Origin: Streptomyces canus 299MFChir4.1 | GTDB lineage: Bacteria > Actinomycetota > Actinomycetes > Streptomycetales > Streptomycetaceae | Length of the DNA: 50,565 nucleotides | Assembly: GCF_000383615.1 (NCBI RefSeq) | Contig: NZ_KB911627.1 | Location: 1 to 50,565, forward strand | Direction of reading: 5' to 3' | Part shown: in pieces, positions 42,518 through 50,536 of the stretch | Numbering within the stretch: the first letter of the stretch is position 1 | How the letters are laid out: each line of letters starts with the position of its first letter | The notes under the pieces: model-generated | The model's database searches: none | Seen by the model: the letters and a program-made list of their open reading frames with translations, nothing else | Told to the model about the DNA's origin: nothing | Program-made: the position numbers and the translations under genes

Positions 42518-43099
42518 TCAGCGTTGCTTCTCCCCGAGGGCTGCTCGCAGCCAGTCCAGAGAACCGGTCGCCAGGACCGCGTCGGCGAGTTCGTTGGCCG
42601 ATTTCGTGGTGAGTCGGCCGCGGCTGTTGTCGATCCAACGCTGGGCGTGCTCGTAGCCCTGGGCCTTGTACTCGATGCCCTGGATCATGCACTCCAGCTT
42701 GTCGGCGTCCCGGGCGCAGATGGCCTCCTGGGACTCCTTGGCCTCGTACTCGGCGACGAGCTCGCGCACGGCGGAGGCCAGGACCTCGGGCATGCCCGCG
42801 ACCTGGTCGTCGGTGACCGCGCGCGGGTCCGCCTGAGGCGCGTACTTCTTGCCCAGGTGGTTCACGTCCCCGGTGCGGGTCTCCTGCGAGTCGTGCCACA
42901 CCGCCAGGTAAGCGGCCCGCGCGGGGTCGGCGCCTTCGAGCTTCGCGATGATCGTCGCGAGGAGAGCGGTGCGCCAGGAGTGCTCCGCGACTGACTCCGG
43001 ATCGCGTACGCCGGCCATCCACCAGCCGGTGCGCTTGGTCTGCTTCAGCGTCCCCGCCTCGTACAGAAAACGCGCTACCGCGGACAGGTCTTCAGCCAC
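42518..43099 (-). CDS. HD-domain hydrolase (YfbR-like)
   Basis: 193 residues from GTG 43099 with GAGGAG 7 bases upstream. Motifs: VAEHSWRTALLATIIAK (first His), AVWHDSQETRTGDVNHLGKKYAPQ (His-Asp pair), CARDADKLECMIQGIEYKAQG (last Asp). These match metal-dependent 5'-deoxynucleotidases and dGTPase-like HD proteins. It lies 13 bases after the XRE gene and is co-transcribed. A nucleotide-removing enzyme with a TIR neighbour in an integrated element may serve defence, or cell signalling; not resolvable here. Confidence 0.85.
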   Translation of the reverse strand: MAEDLSAVARFLYEAGTLKQTKRTGWWMAGVRDPESVAEHSWRTALLATIIAKLEGADPARAAYLAVWHDSQETRTGDVNHLGKKYAPQADPRAVTDDQVAGMPEVLASAVRELVAEYEAKESQEAICARDADKLECMIQGIEYKAQGYEHAQRWIDNSRGRLTTKSANELADAVLATGSLDWLRAALGEKQR

Positions 43100-43112
43100 C
43101 GTCGGACTCCTC

Positions 43113-44228
43113 TCACGCCTCGGCGAGGCGGATCGCGTACCGGATGCTCTCCAGTTCCCGGCGCCCGCGCGCCGAAAGCTCCCGGCTATCCAACATCACG
43201 GGCAGCCTGTCGCGCAGGACACGGTCCGCTGCGCCGGATCGCAGCAGGTTGGGCCGTACCCGGAGCAGGGACCACACCGAGTGGATGTTGAGGTCGACAT
43301 AGCCGTGATGCGGCGCGAGACCGTGAGCGAGGTGGGCGAGGAGTCTGTCACCCGGCCACGGCCCCGGGGCGCGGGCGGCAATGAAGTCGTCACTCAGCTC
43401 CAGATGCGCGGTCTCGCCGATCCAGTACGCCCAGTAGTTCAGGTTCGCGGCCTCGCCGGCATCGTCGTCGATGAGGGCGGTGTCGATGAAGTGGCTCATC
43501 CGGTCCCGGTCTCCTTGCCGGGCCGAGACGGCGGCAACGGACCTGGAGTTGAGCCAACGCGTGAGCCAGTCGCCGGGGCGTTCGGTGGCCTGCTGGTGGG
43601 CGAGCCACTCCGACGTGTCGGCTTGGTCGTCGTACCCGGAGAGGTAGAGGGCCTGGCGGCGGAGCAGGAACTGGTCCTCCCCCCGGGCCTGCTCCGCGGT
43701 CCGCCGCATCTGCGTGAAGAACCGTGCCCGGTCGGCAGCCGACAGCTCCGGCCCGGTCGGCGCGGGTCCTCGGCGCTTGCGGGGCGGATCGGGCAGGTCG
43801 CGGACGGGCTGTGGTGGTACGTGGTTGAGGGGCCACGCGAGGACCTCGACGAGGTCGCGCTGCATCACCCAGGCCCCGAGCGGGCTTTCCTCGATGTCGG
43901 TCTCGTTGTCGAGAGCCTCGGCGAGGAGGACGTCCGCCTCCAGGGCGCGGTCCAGGGCTTGCAGGAGTGCGGGGGCAGTGCCCATCTGCATCAGCCGGTG
44001 ACGGTGCACGAGCATCTGCCCGACCGGCACGGCGGTCAGGGGGCGGCGGCCGGACTCCCACCCCGCGATCGTGTCCGCGGACACCCGCAGCTGCTCAGCC
44101 GCTTCCTCCTGGGTGCGTCCCTGCTGCTCTCGGATGAGCCGGAAGACGTAGCCGGCGATGACGCCCACGCGTGGGCGCCCGGAAAATCCCTGACTGCCGG
44201 TCAGGGTTTGTCGCGAACTCGACCGCAT
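43113..44228 (-). CDS. XRE-family regulator with long ligand/TPR-like C-terminus
   Basis: 371 residues from ATG 44228 (GGAAAGGG upstream). HTH at about 25-75: VFRLIREQQGRTQEEAAEQLRVSADTIAGWESGRRPL. The rest is helical (LVEVLAWPLNHVPPQP, RARFFTQMRRTAEQARGEDQFLLRRQALYLSGYDD), as in the streptomycete XRE regulators paired with an ATPase-like gene in whiJ/abaA-type loci. It diverges from the ATPase-like gene at 44531 across a 302-base gap in which I see no further structure. Probably controls the following small genes. Confidence 0.85.
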   Translation of the reverse strand: MRSSSRQTLTGSQGFSGRPRVGVIAGYVFRLIREQQGRTQEEAAEQLRVSADTIAGWESGRRPLTAVPVGQMLVHRHRLMQMGTAPALLQALDRALEADVLLAEALDNETDIEESPLGAWVMQRDLVEVLAWPLNHVPPQPVRDLPDPPRKRRGPAPTGPELSAADRARFFTQMRRTAEQARGEDQFLLRRQALYLSGYDDQADTSEWLAHQQATERPGDWLTRWLNSRSVAAVSARQGDRDRMSHFIDTALIDDDAGEAANLNYWAYWIGETAHLELSDDFIAARAPGPWPGDRLLAHLAHGLAPHHGYVDLNIHSVWSLLRVRPNLLRSGAADRVLRDRLPVMLDSRELSARGRRELESIRYAIRLAEA

Positions 44229-44530
44229 GAACAGACCCTTTCCCCGGTATTCGCAGCAAACCACTTGTACTCGCGGTCACTTCAGGCAGTGATCACGGTT
44301 CTCTACCGTCGTATGCATCACCGAACGAGCCTAGTAGGGCGGCTGTCACGGTGGGCTTCGTTACCGAGGCTCCCGAGTCAGCCTCCGTAGGCGACAACGC
44401 CGAAGGGTTGCTGCTCACCCAGGCCACGGGGCCGGACCGAGCAACGGCGGGCGTGCGTCCTTCGCACACAGCCCTGACGGTCGGTGGTTGGGCTACACAC
44501 GGAATGCGAGCACCCCCGAGGGACGCGACG

Positions 44531-44944
44531 ATGACCATGACGGCTGCAACGGTGGGACCACAGCGCTACCAGGAGCGGTACGCGGCGAGGCTGGAAGCCG
44601 CTGCTCAGGCGCGTCGGGACATAGCGCTGGTGCTGGAGACCTGGGGCCTGCCTCAGCTAGTGGACGTCGCGGAGCAGGTCGTCACGGAGCTGGTGGCCAA
44701 CGCGGTGGAGCACACCGACGCCGCCACGGTCGGTGCCTCGATCACACGGACAGGCAAGGAGTCCGCGCGGATCGTTGTGACCGACACGTCCCGCACCAGA
44801 CCCACCCCTGGCGCGCCGTCCCTGGACGATGAGCACGGCCGCGGACTACTCCTCGTCGAAGCTCTGGCCCACGACTGGGGCAGCGAGCCGGTGCACGGCG
44901 GGAAACGCGTCTGGGCAGAGCTGCGCGCGGGCGGCACGTGGTGA
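44531..44944 (+). CDS. HATPase_c anti-sigma-like ATP-binding protein
   Basis: 137 residues from ATG 44531. N-box VAEQVVTELVANAVEHTDA, G1 box VVTDTSRTRP, and DDEHGRGLLLVEALAHDWGSEP with the G2 region are those of RsbW/SpoIIAB-like kinases, which hold sigma or anti-sigma-antagonists. It stops in an overlap with the next small gene. Such lone ATPases occur by the dozen in streptomycetes beside XRE regulators. Confidence 0.88.
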   Translation: MTMTAATVGPQRYQERYAARLEAAAQARRDIALVLETWGLPQLVDVAEQVVTELVANAVEHTDAATVGASITRTGKESARIVVTDTSRTRPTPGAPSLDDEHGRGLLLVEALAHDWGSEPVHGGKRVWAELRAGGTW

Positions 44945-45144
44945 CCGCTCCTCCCACGGCCACCTTGCCGCGCGTCGAACGGCTCACTCCGCGGCAGCAG
45001 ATGGCCGTGGACTGTGCGCACTGCGCCCGCCGGTTGGGGATGGCCGGCCAGGTGTGGGGCGAAGTGCGCCACCGGGGCCTGCTGTTCCGGCTCTGGATCT
45101 GCGCGCCCGAATGCCCACCGTCCCTTGCCGGTGGCGTTGCATGA
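44941..45144 (+). CDS. small Cys-containing protein, 67 aa
   Basis: GTG 44941 overlaps the ATPase stop (GTGA). CAHCARRLGMAGQVWGEV and WICAPECPPS hold four Cys that could bind zinc as a ribbon. The stop overlaps the next ORF by 4 bases. No family recognised. Confidence 0.65.
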   Translation: MTAPPTATLPRVERLTPRQQMAVDCAHCARRLGMAGQVWGEVRHRGLLFRLWICAPECPPSLAGGVA

Positions 45145-45278
45145 GCCGCCGCCCGGCGCCGGAGCCCGATGCCCAGTGCCGGGCGCTGCACAACCCGCTC
45201 TGCGTCTGCATGACCGGCTTCCCGGCCGGAGCGGAGCGGCCCCGCGAGACCCTCGGCCGTGCCCTCGCGCACGGGTGA
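45141..45278 (+). CDS. very small Cys-containing protein, 45 aa
   Basis: ATG 45141 overlaps the previous stop (ATGA). MSRRPAPEPDAQCRALHNPL, then CVCMTGFPAG and a short helix ending LGRALAHG. Three Cys. It is coupled to the ATPase and 67-residue genes and precedes the RiPP precursor by 43 bases. Not recognised. Confidence 0.55.
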   Translation: MSRRPAPEPDAQCRALHNPLCVCMTGFPAGAERPRETLGRALAHG

Positions 45279-45321
45279 GTCAGAGAACAGTCCGAGCACC
45301 AGCAACCACAAGGAGGCATCC

Positions 45322-45549
45322 ATGCCCACGGCAACGCTCGTCCCGTTCGGCGCCCGCGCCGAGCGTGCCCCGTACACCGTGACCCTGGAAGCGGGATCGT
45401 TCGTGTACGACCCGGCCCGGCAGGCCAACGTCCTGACCGACGGCTCTGGAGCCCTGCGGAGCCGCTCCACCTCGCTGGCCGGGAGCTGCACGAACACCAA
45501 CTGGGACAGCAAGAACGACGACACGTCCGACCCGTACCTGATGCGGTGA
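45322..45549 (+). CDS. tgmA: ATP-grasp-modified RiPP (graspetide) precursor
   Basis: 75 residues from ATG 45322 after AAGGAGG. Leader: MPTATLVPFGARAERAPYTV with the family's FVYDPARQANVLTDGSG. Core: SCTNTNWDSKNDDTSDPYLMR, residues 55-75, alternating Thr/Ser/Lys donors (T57, T59, S63, K64) and Asp acceptors (D62, D66, D67, D70) for side-chain ester or amide rings. This is the TgmA layout. The stop overlaps the maturase start. The precursor is intact although the maturase next to it is not. Confidence 0.8.
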   Translation: MPTATLVPFGARAERAPYTVTLEAGSFVYDPARQANVLTDGSGALRSRSTSLAGSCTNTNWDSKNDDTSDPYLMR

Positions 45550-46123
45550 AACAGCACCTGTCCGGCGGCCCGGTGCTGGTCGTCACCAAGGAACGGGACC
45601 CCGCGGCGGGCCGGGTCGTCGACGAACTGACGATCCGGCGTGTGCCGGTGATGCGGTTCGACATGGGGGACTTCCCCTGTCCATGTCCCTGTCCGCCGAG
45701 CACGCTGCAGCACCCTGGACGGGGGTCTTGGCTGACGAGTACCGCTCCGTGCGGCTGGAGGAGGTGAGGGCCGTCTACTACAGGCAGCCCCGCCTTCCCG
45801 CCGTCTCCGAGCGCATGGAGGAGCCCCACCGCATGTGGGCCAAGGAGCAGGCGCTGGCCGGACTGCTCGGCACTGGCGCAGCGACTACGACGCACTCACT
45901 TACGACGTGTGCCAAGTCCCGGACGACGTCCGGGCGGGCGTGCTGAGCTGGCTGGAGCACTTCCGTCTCAACTTCGGGGCGTTCGACTTCGCCGTCACCC
46001 CCCGCCGGGGACTGGGTGATGTTCGAGTGCAACCCGTCCGGAGAGTGGTCCTGGATCCAGAACAGGACGGGCCTGCCCATCGCCACGCACATTGCTGATC
46101 TACTCGCCGAGGGACGACCATGA
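45546..46123 (+). pseudogene. tgmB: ATP-grasp peptide maturase with central deletion
   Basis: GTG 45546 gives PVLVVTKERDPAAGRVVDELT...RVPVMRFDMGDFP. A second frame continues WTGVLADEYRSVRLEEVRAVYYRQPRLPAVSERMEEPHRMWAKEQALAGLLG, a third YDVCQVPDDVRAGVLSWLEHFRLNFGAFDFAVTP, and a fourth GDWVMFECNPSGEWSWIQNRTGLPIATHI up to TGA 46121-46123. About 150 residues of the ATP-grasp core (nucleotide loop and part of the metal site) are missing between the second and third pieces. N- and C-terminal parts are otherwise well conserved, so the loss is recent. The final TGA overlaps tgmC. Confidence 0.85.
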
Positions 46124-47226
46124 CGACACACACCGAAGAACGCGCCACCCAGTTGCGCACGACGTTGGCCGACGTCCTGGAGGCCAACGGGCAACTGTCC
46201 GACCCGACATGGCGGAAGGTGTTCGAGGCCGTTCCCCGCCATCCGTTCGTGCCGGAGTTCTGGACCCTGGTCGGCGGCGAGCAGCGGCACGTGACCTCCG
46301 CCGATTCCGACTGGCTGGACTTGGTGTACTCGGATGACGCGCTGGCCACGCAGCTCACCGACGGCGTGGCCACATCCTCATCAACAGCACCCGGCCTCAT
46401 GCTCGTCATGCTCCAGGCCCTCGACGTCGCCGATGGTCACCGCGTGCTGGAGATCGCGACCGGCACCGGCTACAACGCGGCACTCCTGTCCGAACGGCTT
46501 GGGAGCCACCAGGTGGTTACGGCTGAGGTCGACCCGGTGCTGGCGCGGCTGGCGGGATCGCGGCTGCGGCGCTGCGGATATACCCCGCTGGTGCAGGCCG
46601 GGGACGGTCGTGACGGCTACCCGGCCAAGGCCCCGTACGACCGGCTGATCGCCACCTGTGGCTTCACCACGATCCCGACGGCCTGGCTGGAGCAGGTGCG
46701 GCCCGCCGGCCTCATTGTGTGCCCTGTCGGCTGGGGGACCGCGCGCCTGGTCGTCGCCGACGATGGCCGCGCCGAGGGCCGTTTTCTGCCCGGCGGTTCT
46801 TGCTTCATGGCCGTACGCGACGCCGGTGCCACCGGCGCTCCGGCACACCCAGGTAGGCCGAGCGCGACGAGCGGCCGACTCACTGGCCTGGACCTGGCCG
46901 TGGTCGCCGGGGACGATGCGTTCCGCTTCGTGCTCTCGCTGGTCACGCCGGACACGGCTTTCGCTTCCGAGCGCGATGGCGACGGCCGGGTGACGGCGGT
47001 GGAGTTGTGGAGTGCTGACGGCGCGTGGGCGCGCGCCGAGGACGGCGCGGTACGACAGGCCGGGCCGCGCCTGCTGTGGGACGCGGTAGAGGAGGCACAC
47101 GAGTTGTACGTCGAGAACGACAAGCCGGACCGGGAGCGCTTCGGCGTGACCTTCACCGCCGAGGGGCAACGCATCTGGCTCGATGCCCCCAGCTGTCCCG
47201 TACCGGTTGCCCTCGCCGTGACCTAG
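46120..47226 (+). CDS. tgmC: PIMT-like methyltransferase of the ATP-grasp RiPP system
   Basis: 368 residues from ATG 46120. Resembles protein-L-isoaspartate O-methyltransferase: FEAVPRHPFVPEFW, SAM motif I VLEIATGTGYNAALLSERLG, AGDGRDGYPAKAPYDRLIATCGF. A C-terminal extension of about 130 residues (VELWSADGAWARAEDGA..., RFGVTFTAEGQRIWLDAP) is particular to the graspetide group, where such enzymes convert an Asp in the ringed core to an aspartimide. Substrate supply is now blocked because tgmB is broken. Its stop TAG lies inside the duplicated target of the IS481 element that follows. Confidence 0.87.
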   Translation: MTTHTEERATQLRTTLADVLEANGQLSDPTWRKVFEAVPRHPFVPEFWTLVGGEQRHVTSADSDWLDLVYSDDALATQLTDGVATSSSTAPGLMLVMLQALDVADGHRVLEIATGTGYNAALLSERLGSHQVVTAEVDPVLARLAGSRLRRCGYTPLVQAGDGRDGYPAKAPYDRLIATCGFTTIPTAWLEQVRPAGLIVCPVGWGTARLVVADDGRAEGRFLPGGSCFMAVRDAGATGAPAHPGRPSATSGRLTGLDLAVVAGDDAFRFVLSLVTPDTAFASERDGDGRVTAVELWSADGAWARAEDGAVRQAGPRLLWDAVEEAHELYVENDKPDRERFGVTFTAEGQRIWLDAPSCPVPVALAVT

Positions 47227-47227
47227 G
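47222..47227. repeat. target-site duplication CCTAGG (left copy)
   Basis: Identical to 48293-48298. It is palindromic, so it contains TAG on both strands and serves as the stop for tgmC (plus) and for the transposase (minus). Confidence 0.8.
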
Positions 47228-48176
47228 TGTATTGCCCTGAGCGGTTCGGAACGCGGCTGGCGGGTGGCTGGCCCTTCAGCGCGGTGTGTCCGCGGTGGTG
47301 ATTGTAGGTGTGCAGCCACTGGGGGAAGGCATCGCGTCGTTGCTGTTCCGACCGATAGGGGCGGGTGTAGGCCCACTCGTCGAGCAGGGTGCGGTTGAAC
47401 CGCTCGACCTTGCCGTTGGTCTGCGGCCGGTAGGGCCGGGTGCGCTTGTGCGTGATCCCGGCCGCGGCCAGGGCATCGCGCCACAGACGGGACTTGTAGC
47501 AGGAGCCGTTGTCGGTCAGCACGCGCTCGACGCTGATCCCGCAGGAGGCGAAGAACGCCTGCGCCCGTCCCCAGAAGGCGACGGCGGTCTCCTGTTTCTC
47601 GTCGGTGAGGATCTCGCTGTAGGTGAGGCGGGAGTGGTCATCGACGGCGGTGTGCACATAGCTGTAGCCGGCGCCGGACCGCTTCTTGCGGCCCTTCTGG
47701 CGTCCAAGGACCTTGTGGCCGCCGCCGTCGGGGATGTTGCCGAGCTTCTTGATGTCCACGTGCACCAGCTCGCCGGGACGATCGCGTTCGTAGCGGCGTA
47801 TGACACGGCCGGTGGCCCGGTCCAGGTGCGAGAGGCGGGCCAGGCCATAGCGGGTCAGCACCCGGTGCACGGTGGAGGGCACCAGACGGAGCAGGACCGC
47901 GATCCGTGCCGGTCCCCAGCGGCGCAGCACGCGCACCTTGATGATCCGCCGCTCGGTACGCGTCGGGGTCCGTCATGGGCTGGCATGCGGGCGGCTGGAG
48001 CGGTCGGCCATGCCCGCCTCGCCGTGCTGCCGGTAGCGGTCGGCCCATCGCTTGGCCGTGCTCGCGGAGACCTGGAAGCGTTCCGCGGCCCGCCGCAAAG
48101 GCCAGTTGTCGTCCACGATGCAGCGGGCCAGCCGCAGGCGGCCGGTCTCCGTCACGGGTGCATTACGGTGGGGCAC
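47223..48176 (-). pseudogene. IS481-family transposase with one in-frame stop
   Basis: GTG 48176 gives PHRNAPVTETGRLRLARCIVDD, a double HTH (RRAAERFQVSASTAKRWADRY), then RSSRPHASP followed by TGA (47973-47975). The same frame goes on RTPTRTERRIIKVRVLRRWG to the DDE domain: VHVDIKKLGNIPDG, VLTDNGSCYKS, RPQTNGKVERFNRTLLDEWAY. A single CGA-to-TGA change is the simplest cause. Its own TAG (47223-47225) is supplied by the target duplication outside the element. Confidence 0.85.
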
Positions 48177-48292
48177 GAGGGTCCTTCTGGTCGCCGGTGC
48201 AGATGTCGCAATCCACACCAGGCCAGAAGGCCCTCACCCATTTCAAGATCACTCAACCGTGGCGTCCGTCACCAACCTCCGTGGACAGAACA
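47228..48292 (-). mobile_element. IS481-type insertion sequence (1,065 bp)
   Basis: Ends TGTATTGCCCTGAGCGG (left) and, read inward, TGTTCTGTCCACGG (right) are imperfect inverted repeats with the TGT/ACA tips of this family. It is flanked by CCTAGG on both sides (47222-47227 and 48293-48298); the exact border could be one base wider with CTAG as the duplication. It is inserted at the stop codon of tgmC. Confidence 0.85.
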
Positions 48293-48430
48293 CCTAGGAC
48301 GGCGGTGGGTCCTCGGAGAACCCAGACTGCCGTAGAGCGGCCACGTGAGCGGGCGCCGCCTGGCAGCCCGCGGCCGTCGCCGTGCGCTGCCGGAACCACA
48401 CCACTTCAGCCGCCAACTGGGAGTGCCCGC

Positions 48431-48975
48431 GTGAGTGATCAGCACGACAAGCCGCTCCTCCAGATCGTCGTCTGCGCGGCCGGGGTCGCCGCCGACGTCG
48501 GCCGGTGATCACCGCAGCACAGGGGCGGCACTGGGACGTCGGCGTCACCGCCACCCCGCAGGGACTCGGCTTCCTCGATGCGGAGGCGGTCGAGGCCCAG
48601 ACCGGCCGCCCCATCCGCTCGGCCTGGCGGTCACCGGGGGAGCCGCGCCCGGCTCGGCCCGCGGACGCGGTCGCGGTCGCCCCGGCCACCTTCAACACGG
48701 TCAACAAGTGGGCGGCAGGGATCTCCGACAATCTCGCGCTGGGCGTCCTGTGCGAAGCGCCCGCCATGGACATCCCGGTCGCTGTGCTGCCGTACCTGAA
48801 CTCGGCCCAGGCCGCCCACCCCGCATACCGGCAGAGTCTGGACCGGCTGCGCGAGATGGGCGTCCTGATCGGCTCATACGAGCCGCACCGGCCGAAGACC
48901 GGCGGCGGAGCCGACCGTTACCGCTGGGAGGAAGTGCTGGAACTGCTCGCCCCTCGGTTGTCCCTCCGGCCGTGA
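48431..48975 (+). pseudogene. flavoprotein (HFCD type) with one frameshift
   Basis: GTG 48431 (GGGAG 7 bases upstream) codes SDQHDKPLLQIVVCAAGVAADVGR and meets TGA at 48506-48508. The -1-related frame from 48505 goes on ITAAQGRHWDVGVTATPQGLGFL, then PADAVAVAPATFNTVNKWAAGISDNLALG, typical of phosphopantothenoylcysteine decarboxylase-like flavoproteins (PATFNTVNK, FMN contact). Together about 180 residues, the full family length. One lost base explains it; it might also be a read error. Confidence 0.75.
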
Positions 48976-48988
48976 TCAGCGCCGCCGT

Positions 48989-49012
48989 CCTCAAGGGGCT
49001 CACCCCTTGAGG
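48989..49012 (+). terminator. perfect hairpin after the flavoprotein
   Basis: CCTCAAGGGG-CTCA-CCCCTTGAGG, 10-bp stem, 13 bases after the stop. No U-run follows. The rest of the gap to 49265 has one more hairpin (49102-49125, 10-bp arms, loop GCCT) and no gene. Confidence 0.65.
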
Positions 49013-49337
49013 CGAGTCGCGCACCGAACTCCGCCGCGCGGCTTCTGCCGGCTGCCGGGGCTTCTCCCTTTGTCCGGCGATCACGTCTTCATTGCCGTCG
49101 GCCGGCCGGGCGCCTGCCCGGCCGGGCCTGGCGCGAGGAGTTACAGATCAACAGCCTGCTCACCCTTTGCAGGGAGCGGGAGTAGCTTTCGTGGAAGCAC
49201 CGCCCAAGTACAACCGCAGTGCACCGCCTCCCCTTCGGTCACAGATTCATCACGCAACGTTTTCAGGGCCTTGACCCCTGATGTTGGACACACGAGACAC
49301 TGGATCCTGAGGATCTGAGAACGGACATCTCGTGGTC

Positions 49338-49637
49338 ATGAAGAACTACCCGCCGGAGTTCAAGGCGGACGCGGTCGCGCTGTACGAGTCGCGGCCCGAA
49401 GCGACGATCAGGTCGGTCGCCGCTGATCTGGGGATCAATCCGGAGACGCTGCGGAACTGGGTGAGGGCCGCAGGAGTAAGCCGTCCGCGGGGACGCCGGA
49501 CGCAGGAACCGGTCCAGCCGCCGACCCCGCTGGAGGCTGAGAACGCGGCCTTGCGGAAGAAGGTCCGTGAGCTGGAGGAGGAACGCGAGATCCTCCGCAA
49601 AGCGGCAAAGTATTTCGCCGGGGAGACGCGCTGGTGA
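49338..49637 (+). CDS. IS3-family transposase OrfA
   Basis: About 99 residues from ATG 49338 (GTG 49332 possible). HTH: YPPEFKADAVALYESRPEATIRSVAADLGINPETLRNWVRAAG; then a leucine-zipper region (LEAENAALRKKVRELEEEREILRKAAKYFAG). The stop overlaps the OrfB start by 4 bases (GTGA). I see no A6G slippery site, so coupling by termination-reinitiation is likelier than frameshifting. Confidence 0.92.
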   Translation: MKNYPPEFKADAVALYESRPEATIRSVAADLGINPETLRNWVRAAGVSRPRGRRTQEPVQPPTPLEAENAALRKKVRELEEEREILRKAAKYFAGETRW

Positions 49638-50536
49638 ACCGCTTCCAGTGTGTCGCCGATCTCCACCGCCGCTACGGCGTGAAGCGGCTGTGCGGCATCC
49701 TCGGCATCAGCCGCTCGAGCTTCTACTACTGGCGCCGGACAGCTGCGGACCGGGCCGCCCGGCAGGCGGCCGACGCAAGGCTGGCCGCCCGGATACGGGC
49801 CGTGCACCAGGACTCGGACGGCACGTACGGAGCCCCGAGAATCACCGCCGAACTCCGCGAGACGAGCGGAGAGGCACTCAACCACAAGCGCGTCGCCAGG
49901 ATCATGCGGGCGTTCGGCATCGAAGGGGTCCGGTTGCGCCGCCGGCACCGCACCACCGTCGCAGACCCAGTGGCGGCCAAGGCGCCGGACCTGATCGGCC
50001 GCGACTTCACCGCCACGGCTCCGAACACGAAGTACGTCGGCGACATCACCTACCTGCCCATCGAGGGCGGGAAGTTCTGCTACCTGGCGACCGTCATCGA
50101 CCTCGCCTCCCGCCGTCTCGCCGGCTGGGCGATCGCCGACCACATGCGAACCGACCTTGTGACCGACGCCCTGGCCGCAGCGGTCCGCACCCGAGGCAGC
50201 CTGGCCGGATCGATCATGCACACCGACCACGGAGCTCAGTACACGAGCAGGGCCTTCGCCGAAGCCTGCAGGTCAGCAGGGGTGCGGAGGAGCATGAGCG
50301 CGGTCGGATCCAGCGCGGACAACGCACTCGCCGAGTCCTTCAACGCGACCTTCAAACGCGAGACCCTGCAAGGACGAAAGAGCTGGCCAGGCGAGCGTGA
50401 GGCCCGCCTCGACGCGTTCCGATGGCTCAACCGCTACAACACCCGACGCCGACACTCCCGCCTCGGGCAACGATCACCGATCGCCTTCGAGAACGCCTTC
50501 TACCGCACACCAACTACGCTGGCACGAGTCGCATAA
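49634..50536 (+). CDS. IS3-family transposase OrfB (DDE)
   Basis: 300 residues. HTH_21 region (VHQDSDGTYGAPRITAELRE), then the integrase core: Asp in YVGDITYLPIEGGK, Asp in IMHTDHGAQYTS and Glu in NALAESFNATFKRE, with the RRRHSRLGQRSPIAFE ending. Uninterrupted, so probably active. GTG start coupled to OrfA. Confidence 0.93.
   Translation: MNRFQCVADLHRRYGVKRLCGILGISRSSFYYWRRTAADRAARQAADARLAARIRAVHQDSDGTYGAPRITAELRETSGEALNHKRVARIMRAFGIEGVRLRRRHRTTVADPVAAKAPDLIGRDFTATAPNTKYVGDITYLPIEGGKFCYLATVIDLASRRLAGWAIADHMRTDLVTDALAAAVRTRGSLAGSIMHTDHGAQYTSRAFAEACRSAGVRRSMSAVGSSADNALAESFNATFKRETLQGRKSWPGEREARLDAFRWLNRYNTRRRHSRLGQRSPIAFENAFYRTPTTLARVA

Noticed and set aside
42948..44390. 480-residue plus-strand ORF opposite the XRE gene
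   Set aside because: Shadow of the XRE regulator; no start signal and no family features.
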